In this document: positions 13,010-25,150 of the stretch, one piece after another
How the letters are laid out: the number at the start of each line of letters is the position of its first letter
Numbering within the stretch: the first letter of the stretch is position 1
Assembly: GCF_040802235.1 (NCBI RefSeq)
Contig: NC_133169.1
Location: 44,771,034-44,835,033, forward strand
DNA from: Manis javanica
Lineage: Eukaryota; Chordata; Mammalia; Pholidota; Manidae
Direction of reading: 5' to 3'
DNA: 64,000 bases
Translations under genes and position numbers: made by a program
The notes under the pieces: generated by a model
Told to the model about the DNA's origin: nothing
The model's database searches: none
What the model saw: only the letters and a program-made list of their open reading frames with translations

Positions 13010-13332
13010 GAGAGGACATCTCTCACATTTATTGATCAAATGGTTGTTAACGACAATAAAATTCTGTATAGGGGGGTCAATGCTCAATGCACAATCATTA
13101 ATCCATCTCAAGCTTAGTTTTTGTCGGTCTCCAATCTTCTGAAGCAAAACGAACAAGTTCTTACATGGTGAATGAATTCTTATATAGTGAATAAGTTCTT
13201 ACATGGTGAACAGTACAAGGGCATTCATCACAGAAACTTTCGGTTTTGATCACACATTATGAACTATAAACATTCAGGTCAAATATGAATATTTGTTTGA
13301 TTTTTATACTTGATTTATATGTGGATCCCACA
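13010..13332 (-). mobile_element. ERV LTR segment forming the L1 3' end (minus copy)
   Basis: Reverse complement of the LTR at 42578-42905: it starts TGTGGGATCCAC at 13332 and ends just past the poly(A) signal (AATAAA, read on the minus strand, at 13028-13033), after which comes the poly(A) tail (poly(T) here). Only the part upstream of the LTR cleavage site is present; U5 is absent. Confidence 0.75.
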
Positions 13333-14880
13333 TTTCTCCCTTTATTATTATTATTATTTTTATTTTTAATAAACTGCTGAAGTGGTAGGTAGATGCAGGA
13401 TAAAGGTAGAAAACATAGTTTAGTGTTGTAAGAGAGCAATTGTAGATGATCAGGTGTGTGCCTGTAGACTATGTGCTAATCCGAGCTAGACAAGGGCAAT
13501 AAAACATCCATGGATGCAGAAGCTTTCTCTCAAAACAGGGGGGCGGGGGTGAGGTTCTAAGCTTCACCACTGTTGTTCCCCAATTTCTCACCTGATGGCC
13601 CCCCTGCGACTGTGCCTGTCTTAGGTTGTTCCTCCCTTGAGGAATCTTACCCGTCTCTGGCTAACCAGTCATCTTCCGGGGCCATACAGGGAAATGTAAA
13701 GTTGGTAAGTGAGAGAGAAGCCATAGTGTTTGAAAAGGTTAGCTTTTTACTTCTTTGCAGATTTATGCCCTGTGGCTTCTATGCCCAGCACTTGTCTCGA
13801 GGTATATTTACCACCTGGAGGAATTATGATACTCAGTAAATTCGATATGAGGCACGAATTCTATTTAAGGGTTGTAATTAGAAAGGAAGAAGAAAAGCTA
13901 TAGAGGTAGCATATGGAAGAAAACATGGGAGGATTGATTATTTCTTTGACATATCTTCTTGTAGAGTAGATTAAGTATGTATAGGTTTTAAACTACTAAC
14001 TTGCGCACACATATTAACATAATAGGAATACGGTGACATAAACAAAGCAAATTTATAATTACCAGCCATCTCCAGTGAAGCCAAGAAAACCATTTAGGCA
14101 CCCTATGTATTTGTGAAAATTAGTCTATGATATGGATATTGTCCAACTATACTTGAACAGTCTGAGAGAAATCAGACAAATTAAAGCAACCCATTCCAGT
14201 GATCTGTTCATATTCCATATGTTCTTTTAACCGTAGATAGTCTATAGTTGTAAGATTTTGGAGCGCTACAACTTACACCCCTCCCAACTCCTGATTGAGT
14301 TCTAACAGTACAGATCCAGTCAAATTTGTTGTCTCACTGTATGCACATGCCAGCCTAGACATCTTCCTCCTCATTCCAATGGCAAGTCCAGGAAACGGTG
14401 GGGTGGACGCAGCCACAACTGCAGCATCGCCCGGATGCCTGTGGAGGCTTTTTGATGATCATCCCCACCCCCGCAAGAGTCCTCAAGAGAGTGCTGATGC
14501 CGGAAGCTCCTCCTCATATTGTATCTTAGTTCATTTTCTGGGTAGCCATGCTAGGCCTTGATCTTCTGCATAGAAACAAACAGACAGTTTGCCCACACTT
14601 TGACATGCCCTCTATACCACTGTGTAGAACTCATTGGAGGTCAGCACACAGGAACTGCTTTTTTTTTTATTATTAAGGGAAAGGAATATTATCAGAAAAG
14701 ATTACCTCCATAGCTGATCATCTGACAACCTTTAAGTGATCAACATTAAGGATATTTAAAGCATTCGTTAATCTTTGATTTACCAATTGTTTATCCTATC
14801 AAGGAGTAATCCCCCTTTTCTTTCTTTCTTTTTTTTTTAATCTTTAATCTACATTAACATGAAGAATAATATATTTACTG
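13333..14880 (-). mobile_element. Retroviral env-to-PPT segment in the L1 tail (minus copy)
   Basis: Homologous to 41096-42577 of the plus copy. It holds a decayed env TM fragment (14070-14374), about 740 bp of non-env sequence before the LTR, a TTA-repeat tract (13343-13362) and the polypurine tract. A plus-strand frame at 13573-13839 (antisense to the ERV) has a counterpart in the other copy. Confidence 0.7.
14070..14374 (-). pseudogene. env: ERV env TM fragment (minus copy)
   Basis: Counterpart of the open fragment at 41542-41847. It is read from an ATG at 14374 through a heptad-like region, a GCFNLSD-type disulfide-loop segment and a short PKWFSWLH-like end. In this copy there are internal stops, the Cys-containing loop is changed (the first Cys is lost) and the terminal stop is TGG. 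It contains only part of TM; no membrane anchor follows. It is a passenger in the L1 and no function is expected. Confidence 0.65.
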
Positions 14881-15177
14881 TGCTCTCCCCTATATCAGGT
14901 CCCCCCTAACAACCACATTATGGTCACTGTCCATCAGCATAGCAAAATGTAGAATCACTACTTGCCCTCTCTGTGTTGTACAGCCCTCCCTCCCCTTTCT
15001 CCCTCCCCCCCCATGCATGCTAATCTTAATACCCCCCTTCTTCTTCCCCCCTTTTATCCCCCCCTGCCCATCCATCCTCCCCAGTTACTTTCCCTTTGGT
15101 ACCTGTTAGTCCATTTTTGGGTTCTGTAATTCCTCTGCTGTTTTGTTCCTTCAGTTTTTCCTTTGTTCTTATACTCC
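14881..15177 (-). other. L1 3' UTR with G-rich polypurine tract
   Basis: Read on the minus strand, the stretch at about 14985-15080 is a run of G-tracts broken by A, the hallmark of mammalian L1 3' UTRs and able in principle to form G-quadruplex. The equivalent in the plus copy is at 40860-40945. Confidence 0.7.
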
Positions 15178-18100
15178 TCAGATGAGTGAAATCATTTGGT
15201 ATTTCTCTTTCTCCGCTTGGCTTATTTCACTGAGCATAATACTCTCCAGCTCCATCCATGTTGCTGCAAATGGTAGGATTTTCCCTCTTCTTATGGCTGA
15301 GTAGTATTCCATTGTGTATATGTACCACATCTTCTTTATCCATTCATCTACTAATGGACATTTAGGTTGCTTACGATTCTTGGCTATTGTAAATAGTGCA
15401 GCGATAAACATAGGGTGCATCTGTCTTTCTCAAGCCTGATTTTGGCATTCTTAGGGTAAATTCGTAGGAGTGGAATTCCTGGGTCAAATGGTAAGTCTGT
15501 TTTGAGCATTTAAATGAACCTCCATACTGCTTTCCACAATGGTTGAACTAATTTACATTCCCACCAGCAGTGTAGGAGGGTTCCCCTTTCTCCACAGCCT
15601 AGCCAATATTTGTTGTTGTTTGTCTTTTGGATGGCAGCTGTCCTTTCTGGTGTGAGGTGACACCTCATTGTAGTTTTAATTTGCATTTCTCTGATAATTA
15701 GTGATGTGGAGCATCTTTTCATGTGTCTGTTGGCCATCTGTATTTCTTTTTTAGAGAACTGTCTGTTCAGTTCCTCGGCCCATTTTTTAATTGGGTTATT
15801 TGTTTTTTGTTTGTTGAGGCGTGTGAGCTGTTTATATATTCTGGACGTCAAGCCTTTATCGGATCTGTCATTTACAAATATATTCTCCTGTACTGTAGGG
15901 TTCCTTTTTGTTCTATTGATGGTGTCTTTCTCAGTAAGGAGCTTTTCAACTTAATGTAGTTCCACTTGCTCATTTTTGCTGCTGTTTTCCTTGCCCAGGG
16001 AGATATGTTCAAGAAGAGGTCACACATGTTTATGTCTAAGAGGTTTTTGCCTATGTTTTTTCCAAGAGTTTAATGGCTTCATGACTTACATTCAGGTCTT
16101 TGATCTATTTTGAGTTTACCTTTGTATATGGGGTTAGACAAAGGTCCAGTTTCATTCTCCTACATGTAGCTGTCCAGTTTTGGCAGCACCATCTGTTGAA
16201 GAGACTGTCATTTCACCATGGTATGTCCATGGCTCCTTTATCAAATATTAATTGACCATATATGTTTGGATTAATTCTGGAGTCTCTAATCTGTTCCACT
16301 GGTCTGTGGCTCTGTTCTTATGCCAGTACCAAATTGTCTTGATTACTATGGCTTTGTAGTAGAGCTTGAAGTTGGGGAGTGAGATCCCCCCTACTTTATT
16401 CTTCTTTTTCAGGATTGCTTTGGCTATTCGGCGTCTTTGGTGTTTCCATATGAATTTTTGAATTCTTTGTTCCAATTTATTGAAGAATGTTGCTGGTAAT
16501 CTGATAGGGATTTCATCAAATCTATATATTGTTTTAGGCAGGATGGCCATTTTGATAATATTAATTCTTCCTAGACATGAGCAGGGGATGAGTGTCCATT
16601 TGTTAGTGTACCCTTTAATTTCTCTTAAGAGTGACTTGTACTTTTCAGGGTATAGGTCTTTCACTTCTTTGGTTACGTTTATTCCTAGGTATTTTATTCT
16701 TTTTGATGCAATTGTGAATGGAATTGTTTTCGTGATTTCTCTTTCTATTGGTTAATTGTTAGTGTATAGGAAAGCTACAGATTTCTGTGTGTTAATTTTG
16801 TATCCTGCAACTTTGCTGTATTCCGATATCAGTTGTAGTAGTTTTGGAGTGGAATCTTTAGGGTTTTTTATGTACAGTATCATATCTTCTGCAAATAGTG
16901 ACAGTTTAACTTCTTCTTTACCAATCTAGATTCCTTGTATTTCTTTGTTTTGTCTGATTGCCATGGCTAGGACCTCCAGTACTGTGTTAAATAACAGTGG
17001 GAAGAGTGGGCATCCCTGTCTGGTTCCCGATCTCAGAGGAAATGCTTTCAGCTTGTCACTGTACATTATAATGTTGGCTGTGGGTTTATCATATGTAGCC
17101 TTTACTATGTTGAGGTACTTGCCCTCTATTCCCATTTTGCTGAGAGTTTTTATCATGAATGGATGTTGAATTTTGTCAAATGCTTTTTCAGCATCTATGG
17201 AGATGATCATGTGGTTTTTGTCTTTCTTTTTGTTGATGTGGTGGATGATGTTGATGGATTTTCGAATGTTGTACCATCCTTGCATCCCTGAGATGAATCC
17301 CAGTAGGTCATGGTGTATGATCCTTTTGGTATACTGTTGAATTCTGTTTGCTAATATTTTATTCAGTATTTTTGCATCAACATTCATCAGGGATATTGGT
17401 CTGTAATTTTCTTTTTTGGTGGGGTCTTTGCCTGGTTTTGGTATTAGGGTGATGTTGGCTTCATTGAATGAGTTTAGAAGTATTCCCTCCTCTTCTATTT
17501 TTTGGAACACTTTAAGGAGAATGGGTATTATGTCTTCTCCGTCTGCTGATAAAATTAAGAGGGAAATCTGTCCGACTCCGGAGGTTTTGTTCTTGGGTAG
17601 TTTTTTGATTACCATTTAAATTTCTTTGCTTATAATTGTTTTGTTTAACTTTTGTGTTTCTTCCTCTGTCAGTCTTGGGAGGTTTTATATTTCTAGGAAG
17701 TTGTCCATTTCTTCTAGGTTTTCCAGCTTGTTGGCATATAGGTTTTCATAGTAGTATTTAATAGTTCTTTATATTTCTGTGGGGTCTGTTGTGATTTTTC
17801 CATTATCATTTCTGATTATGTTGATTTGTGTTGATTCTCTTTTTCTATTAATAAGTTTGGCTAGAGGCTTATCTATTTTGTTTATTTTCTCAAAAAACCA
17901 GATCTTCGTTTCATTGATTTTTGGTATTGTTTTAATCTTCTCAATTTTGTTTATTTCTTCTCTGATCTTTATTATGTTCCTCCTTCTACTGACTTTAGGC
18001 CTCATTTGTTCTTCTTTTTCCAGTTTTGATAGTTGTGATGTTAGACTATTCATTTGGGATTGTTCTTCCTTCTTCAGGTGTGCCTGGATTGCTATATACT

Positions 18101-19012
18101 TTCCTCTTAACACTGCTTTCGCTGCATCCCACAGAAGTTGGGGCTTTGTGTTGTTGTCATTTGTTTCTATATATTCCTTGATCTCTATTTTGATTCGTTC
18201 ATTGATCCATTGATTATTTAGTTGCATGTTGTTAAGCTTCCATGTGTTTGTGAGGCTTTTTTTTGTTTGTAGAATTTATTTCTTGTTTTATACCTTTGTC
18301 GTCTGAAAAATTGGTTGGTAGAATTTCAATATTTTGGAATTTACTGAGGCTCTTTTTTGTGAGCTAGTATGTGGTCTATTCTGGAGAATGTTCCATGTGC
18401 ACTTGAGAAGAATGTATATCGTGTTGCTTTTGGATGTAAAGTTCTATAGATGTCTGTTAGGTCCATCTGTTCTAGTGTGTTGTTCAATGCCTGTGTGTCC
18501 TTACTAATTTTCTGTCCTGTGGATCTATCCTTTGGGGTGAGTGGTGTGTTGAAGTCTCCTAAGATGAGTGCATTGCAGTCTATTTCCCTCTTTAGTTCTA
18601 TTAGTATTTGTTTCAGAAATGCTGGTTCTCCTGTGTTGGGTGCATATATATTTAGAATGGTTATATCCTTTTGTTGGAATGAGCCCTTTATCATTATGTA
18701 GTGTCCTTCTTTATCTCTTGTTACTTTCTTTGTTTTGAAGTCTATTTTGTCTGATATTAGTAGTGCAACCCCTGCTTTCTTCTTGCTGTTGTTTGCCTGA
18801 AACATGTTTTTCCATCCCTTGACTTTTAGTCTGTGCATGTCTTTGGGTTTGAGGTCAGTTTCTTGTAAGCAGCATATAGATGGGTCTTGCTTTTTTATAC
18901 AGTCTATTCCTCTTTGTCTTTTGATTGGTGCATTAAGTCCATTTACATTTAGGGTGACTATTGAGAGATATGTACTCATTGCCATTGCAGGCTTTAGATT
19001 CGTGGTTACCAA
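15178..19012 (-). pseudogene. L1 ORF2 (endonuclease-reverse transcriptase), disrupted
   Basis: About 3.83 kb, the normal size of L1 ORF2 (about 1,275 codons). The endonuclease is at 18341-19012 with LNVNGLN, CLQETD, IYAPN, LGDFNTP and SRIDHIL landmarks; it stops before the SDH motif. A linker frame lies at 17769-18227. The reverse transcriptase is at 16926-17615 with [16 protein letters not shown] and GTRQGCPL; a TAG at 16923-16925 follows. The catalytic FADD motif reads FAED (16884-16895), which would abolish an essential aspartate. The C-terminal parts lie at 16248-16664, 15510-15851 (with a Cys/His knuckle-like [15 protein letters not shown]) and 15178-15420. Stops and frameshifts between these blocks make it inactive. 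Confidence 0.9.
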
Positions 19013-19291
19013 AGGTTCAAGGTTAGCTTCTTTAGTATCTTACTGCCTAACTTAGCTCACTTATTGAGCTGTTATATACACTCTCTGGAGATTCTTTTCT
19101 TCTCTGCCTTCTTATTCCTCCTCCTCCGTTCTTCATATGTTGTGTGTTTTGTTTTGTGCTCTTTTTAGGAGTGCTCCCATGTAGAGCAGTCCCTGTATGA
19201 TGCCCTGTAGAGTTGGTTTGTGTTATGCAAATTCCCTCAGCTTTTGCTTGTCTGGGAATTGTTTAATCCCGCCATCATATTTAAATGATAG

Positions 19292-19969
19292 TCATGCTGG
19301 ATACAGTATCCTTGGTTCAAGGCCCTGCTGTTTCATTGCATTAAATATATCATGCCATCCTCTTCTGGCCTGTAGGGTTTTTGTCGAGAAGCCTGATGTT
19401 AGCCTGATGGGTTTTCCTTTATAGGTGACGTTTTTCTCTCTAGCTGCCTTTAAAACTCTTTCCTTGTCCTTGACCGTTGCCATTTTAATTATGATGTGTC
19501 TTGGTGTTGTCCTCCTTGGATCCTTTCTGTTGGGGGTTTGGTGTATTTCCGTTGTCTGTTCGATTATTTCCTCTCCCAGTTTTGGGAAGTTTTCAGCCAT
19601 TATTTCTTCAAAGAGATTTTCTATCCCTTTTCTTCTTTCTTCTTCTTCTGGTACCCCTTTAATACAAATATTATTCCTTTTGGATTGGTCACATAGTTCT
19701 CTCAGTGTTGTTTCATTCCTGGAGATCCTTTTATCTGTCTCTATGTCAGCTTTTATACATTCCCATTCTCTGGTTTCTATTCCTTCAATGGCCTCTTGCA
19801 TCTTATCCATTCTGCTTATAAGTCCTTCCAGGGATTGTTTCTCTTCTGTGATCTCCTTCCTGACATCTGTGATCTCCCTTTGGACTTCATCCCATTGCTC
19901 TTGCATTTTTCTCTGCATCTTATCCCATTGCTCTTGCATTTTTCTCTACATCTCTGTCAGCATGTTCAT
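19292..19969 (-). pseudogene. L1 ORF1 (RNA-binding protein), disrupted at the N-terminus
   Basis: The ORF1 start is at 19969, but the eighth codon is TAG; the remaining frame (19292-19939, 215 residues) is open. It contains a coiled-coil with the repeated unit KMQEQWD, then the RRM-like block (NNICIKGVPEEEE) and the C-terminal domain (PRHIIIKMATVKDKERVLKA) ending in QQGLEPRILYPA. The KMQEQWDKMQR duplication of about 33 bp near 19896-19960 lengthens the coiled coil by one or two heptads relative to the plus copy. L1 ORF1p normally coats L1 RNA as a trimer; the early stop makes this copy doubtful. Confidence 0.85.
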
Positions 19970-20049
19970 GATTTTTATTTTGAATTCTTTTTCAGGAGGA
20001 CTGGTTAGGTCTGTCTCCTTCTCATGTGTTGTCTCTGTGATCTTTGTCT

Positions 20050-21297
20050 CCCTGTAGTTTTGCCTTTTCATGGTGATAGAGATAGTTTGCAGAGCTGGTA
20101 CGAGTTACATCTGGAAGGACTTTCCTTCTTGTTGGTTTGTTGCCTTCCTCTCCTGGGAGAATAGCGACCTCTAGTGGCTTATTCTTGGCAGCTGTGCACA
20201 GACAGGGCTTCTACTACCTGTCCAGTTGCTGTGGAGTTTATCTCCACTGTTGCTCTGGGCATGAGCTGGATGGGGCTGCTCCTCCAAAATGGTGGAGCCC
20301 CATTGGAGGGGGAGCATCCGGGAGGGTATTTATCTCCATAATGGGCCTCTATGCTCCCTGTTGCCCAGGGGTTACACTGCTCAGAGATCCCCAGATTCCC
20401 TGCTTCTGGGCTAAGTGTCCTGTCCTGCCCCTTTAAGACTTCCAAAAAGCACTCTCCAAACCAAAACAACAACAGCAACAATGAAAGAGGAAAAGAAAAA
20501 AAAAAAAGAAAAAATGCGTGATTTTCTTTGTCCTCATGCACCAGTCTCAGGCACCAGCTGACTGCTCTTGCTGACGTGTTTCCCTAGTATTGGGGTCCCT
20601 GTCCCTTTAAGGCTTCCAAAAAGCACTTGACAAAAAAAAAAGGGAGAAACGCGCTGTTTTCTTTGTCCTCAGGGTCCGGTCCCAGCAACCCACCCACCAG
20701 TCCCTCTGCCCCGCCTCCCCATTACTGGGGTCCTTGTCTCTTCAAGGCTTCCAAAAAGCACTCGCCAAAAAAAAAAAAAAAAAGGGAGAAATGCGTGATA
20801 TTCTTTGTCCTCAGGTGCCGGTCCCAGGCACCCACACTGCCTCCCCAGCACTGGGGTCCCTGTCCCTTCAAGTCTTCCAAAAAGCATTCGCCAAAAAAAA
20901 AGGGAGAAATGCGTGATTTTCTTTGTCCTCAGGCGCTGGTCTCAGGCACGTGCTCAGCGGTCTTACTGCCCTGTTTCCCTGATATTGGGGTCCCTGTCCC
21001 TTTAAGGCCTCCAAAAAGCACTCACCAAAAAAAAAGAAAAAAAATCGGTCCGGTTTCTTTCCACCCACGGGGACCCAGGGGAAGGGGCGCTCGGGTCCTG
21101 CCAGGCCAGTGCTTGTATCTTACCCCCTTCATGAGGCGCTGGGTTCTCGCAGGTGTGGATGTGGTCTGTATGTTGTCCTGTGTCCTCTGGTCTCTATTTT
21201 AAGAAGAGTTGTTTTTGCTATATTTTCATAATTATATGTGGTTTTGGGAGGACAGTTCCTCTGCTCTACTCACACCACCATCCTGGCTCTGCCCCTC
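20050..21297 (-). promoter_or_regulatory. L1 5' UTR with tandem monomers (presumed promoter)
   Basis: At least five repeats of a roughly 125-180 bp unit lie at about 20410-21060. Each contains the marker CTTCCAAAAAGCA (near 20432, 20608, 20746, 20870 and, as CCTCCAAAAAGCA, 21006), then an A-run, then a TTTCTTTGTCCTCA block. The plus copy has only about two units (35160-35540). Tandem 5' UTR monomers act as promoters in mouse L1s; that they do so here is an inference. Confidence 0.65.
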
Positions 21298-24200
21298 ACC
21301 TTCAGCTTTTTTATAACAATCTTTTGTTTATGTGTTTGTTTTGGATTCTTTAAATATACATTCTCATTTAGTACCCTCTTTATTCAGAATCTTATTACTG
21401 CTTCATTTTATAATAACATTTAATTTAGGTATTTTCCATATATTGGTCCTGCTGAAATAGAATATAGCATCTTTCATATGTTATGAAAAAAAAGGAATTT
21501 TCCTTTAATTCTGTTCATATATTTCATGGTAAGAAGCAGGGGGGAAATGCATTTATAATTCATTTCTAGGCAAAATTGTGAAGCTAACCACCAAACTATG
21601 CCTACCTATGTGCAGTCTCTTTATTTTACTAGAATTGGGAATCATGACCTCTTGAAAGAGAAAAAAAAAGTCACCATTCTGCAGTTAGCTGTATTCATAT
21701 ATACATTTCTGTATATATTTTGTTTGTAATGTAAAAAACTCACATGAACAATATTGTAATGTAAAAAAAAAAAGTCCAGTGAGGTAGCTGTTATTGTCTA
21801 TTCCACTTTTCTACCAGTCTCTTTAGTTACCTGTCAGTGCCCTTGTCAAACCAAAGCAATTTAGTAACTAGTTTGATGTCCTTTATCCAAGGGAAGCGGT
21901 CCATGGTCTGAGGGAGCGCAGTGCTCTCAAGCAGTGGAGCACCTCCCAAGGGATTTTGGAAAAAGGCAAGTGTTTTAGAGCTTTGGAAGGGGAGTAGGGC
22001 ATGATCGGCTGAGGATTCATATCTGGTGTCATTTTAAAATGTCAAGGGATGTAGAGCCCAGAGAGGACCTGGCATGTGGATATCAGTGGACTGGATATAG
22101 TGTGTTCCTGGTCAAGAAGAACATTTATACGAACATGAAACTTCACTTTGCTGACTTGAAACTCCAGGCAGACGTGGCTCCATTTGGGGCCAAAAATTTA
22201 TTTCAACACCATCTATCCTTATCATTCTAATGTGCTTTCATATGTAAAAATATGTTCAACCAAAAGGACACAGAATAAAAAATGATGAATAGTCAGTTTA
22301 TAAATAATATATATGGGCTATTTTAAAAACAATTACATCTGGGCAAATTGCAAAAGCAGACTTGATTGAATAGATAAAAAACTGCTTGATGCTTGAGAAC
22401 ATGCAAAATTGGGAAGATGCTCTTTCTTATGACAAAATGACTTGATTACTATAAAATAGAGCTGCCAACAACAGATACAGAAATTTTAACAGCATTCAGC
22501 TTGCTACTCAATGGGAGAGACCAAAGGGAAAATTACAGGTTTAATGTAAATCATGTTTAAATCAGGCACCCAATATTGAGGCTTTTTGATGCATCCCTTC
22601 CTTATCTTCTCTAAATTATAACTATGGCCATTATCTGGGGATAGTATTTATGAATTCACTTAATACTTTTAAAACCATATGAAGAGTGTACATTAATATC
22701 CAAAAAGATTGAAACAAGGGTCTTATTTTGATGGAATTTATAAAGCAAGGGTAAGCAGTCAGTGTCTTCAAAATTGTCTCTTCATATTTAGAGGACTTCC
22801 CACTGTCGTTGCTAAGCCGTCTCTCCTGAGGCAGGACATTGTTACACTCAAGCTGTAGAATCTGCTATGCTTCTCCCTGGAGTCTGTTTATATGAATAAA
22901 ATTTAAATTTATAGAGGTCAGTGAAATAATGTTTTATACTTTTCTTCATGTAGATCTGCAGTAATACCAAAACTACTTTCTGAATAATGAAGCAAATGGG
23001 CCCTAATCTGTAGTGTCTTGGCTATGCATCGGCATTCTAATGAGAAAGCCATATATTTTAATGTTGTCCAACAGGGAAAATGGGTGCAGTTTTCTAGGCT
23101 GAGCACAACTTTCTAGTATATTCAATATTGTCAGTCAGGGTTTATCATAAAAATAGATATCAGGGCCCTGACACGTTCAATGACAATACTTTATTTCCCC
23201 TCCCACTTCTTGGTTTCTCTGACAGCTGCATTTAGGTAAATGAATAGATAGGTCCTAGGAAAAAGAAGTTAAACTTTTCAGAGACTTTATAATTGTGAAA
23301 AATTAGTCCTTGTAGATTTAAATAGAACAGATCATGAAATGCAGTGATGCTGGTGTTTTTCTGACTTGATGAGGCCTGTAGGGCTTCCCACACATCCTGC
23401 CCTGAGAAGGGGAACAGCGTGGGGTCCTGAGGTGATCCAGGAGTCATGGTACTGGGGCCCTGTGGCTTTAGATGATCAAATTCACCCCCAAGAGATGTTT
23501 TAATACCTCCCTTGAGAACCTCACTCGCCATGACCCGATTTCCTTTAAATGAAGCTTTGCGACACTATGAAAATGATTTCAGAAAATTAATGAAATTGAA
23601 AAAATATTTTCAGACATGGCACTATTCATTATCATTGTCTTTTTATCTCCCAGAAAGCAGAGGACTCCAAGAGGAAGCAAAGCCTAAGATCCAGCCAAGG
23701 CGGGCTTTCTCACCTCAACAGGTCATTACAAGCATTGGAGGTTCATTTTAGAACCAAATACTGAATATTCTTATCCTAAAATTGCTTTTCATGCTTGCTC
23801 TCATTTCTGGATTCGCTTCCAGAAAATATTGGAAATATTTAGGTGAAAATAATAAGCTAAAACGTTTTGGATTTGATGTTCTTTGTTATTTAGAGACACG
23901 TCTAAATTGATCCATGAGAAATTAATCAAAAGGTAAATAGTGAAAAGATTAATTTTAACAACAATTTAAGGAGGGTTTGAGTTGAGGCTTTTAATAGTTA
24001 ATTAAAAGCATTCAGTAAGCTGAAAATCAGCTTTGAGGGGAAAAAAAACATTGAGCACATCTGAAATAAAGGTGGTGCTAGAAAATCTATTTAGTTTTAT
24101 CTCAAGAAATTTGGCAAGCTCATAGGTTTTGCAAAAATGTGCATATTCTCTATTTGTAACAATAAGCATAATCTATTTTAGTTACTTTCAGAAGTTGTCT

Positions 24201-25150
24201 AAGAATATTGGTAAGTGATAACATTCTAATTGTTACTACCTTTTTCAAAATTTCTGGTATTTTTTTTCTTTGCAGGATACAGTCTGTATTTTGTCTTTTC
24301 TTAGAAAAGGATATCTTCATCCTCCCTGAAATATGAACTTGTTGCTTAATTTTCCCTAGAAATAATAGCTCCTTTCATTTACAATGAAAATTTATTTCCT
24401 TAAGATATGTTCTCCTTACTTAAAAAGATGAGAAATAGGGTGAGCAGATTGTGTGTCTGATTGTGAAGAGAAGTAGTCCTGTCTACCTCATGCTAACACA
24501 TTTTCTTTATTTTTCATTTCTACTACAACTGCATTTCCAACTCTGCCTTATGATTTATCCATTCTCTTCATTTTCTTTACATTTTGCTCTTTTTCTCTTT
24601 ATAAGCATGAAATGGGAGATTAATTCAATTAATATATTCTCTGTTAGTGGGTCATTTTCTTGTTATAGTGTTTATTAAATTGAACTTTGTAGTAATAATC
24701 TCACATCATTGCTGCATTCTCAAATTTGTGTTGCTTACAGATAAACCCTACATATTTGCAGTAGAAACAACTTAAAAAGCAAATGTTGTACAATATAGGA
24801 CTGATATATAGTAGTTAATTTTAATTCAATTAATTTAGCATCTATGAAACAAAATTTGCCATTTATTAATACATAGTATGAATCAACTCCTTTATAATTT
24901 TACTATTCAATTAAATTTATAGATGTATATATGCTGTTAAAAAAGAGATAATACCACCACCTTTTCTCAACAAAAGAGAGCACATATGTACGATGTGGTC
25001 TCACTTTAAAGCCAGGCCACACTCTACAAACTGATAAAGTGCATGTTTCAGACAATGTCTTGAAGAACTGTAAGAAATGTGTAGTCTTAAAAAAATAGAG
25101 TTTTTGGGAAGCCTGTTAATATTATTAAATTGCTGTATCCCACATGAGGC
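21298..25150. other. Intergenic DNA between the minus L1 and the second OR relic
   Basis: AT-rich. Two less AT-rich patches, 21880-22210 and 23330-23540, have short open frames (for example 22039-22230 + and 23232-23531 -) but no domain I recognise. No repeat family could be assigned with confidence. Confidence 0.5.

Larger units (their letters stand above)
13001..21297 (-). mobile_element. Chimeric LINE-1 with retroviral 3' tail (minus copy)
   Basis: Near full-length L1 on the minus strand: 5' UTR (about 20050-21297), ORF1 (19292-19969), ORF2 (15178-19012) and a 3' UTR with a C-rich (sense G-rich) tract (about 14881-15177). The 3' UTR is not the end: retroviral env/LTR sequence follows (13010-14880) and then poly(T) at 13001-13009. 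The same order and junction occur in the plus copy at 34840-42905. The 5' end has the usual GGxGCAGAGCCAGGATGG-like L1 start read on the minus strand near 21270-21297. I could not find a convincing target-site duplication for this copy. All ORFs are disrupted, so it is not autonomous now. Confidence 0.85.

Noticed and set aside
13010..14880. The L1 tail as a separate solo ERV insertion
   Set aside because: Same junction in both L1s, no separate duplication seen at the L1/ERV border, and in the plus copy the outer duplication encloses the whole unit.
17779..18213. Long plus-strand frame of 144 codons
   Set aside because: It is the antisense shadow of the minus-strand L1 ORF2 linker region; the Leu/Ile-rich translation results from the A-rich L1 sense strand.
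19425..20057. 210-codon plus-strand frame
   Set aside because: Antisense of L1 ORF1; the Ser/Phe/Leu-rich composition is the complement of a Glu/Lys-rich coiled coil.
20627..21202. 191-codon plus-strand frame with Lys runs
   Set aside because: Product of the repeated 5' UTR monomers and their A-runs, with no domain.
22039..22230. Small plus-strand frame with protein-like look
   Set aside because: Only 63 codons, no recognisable family, no support beyond being open.
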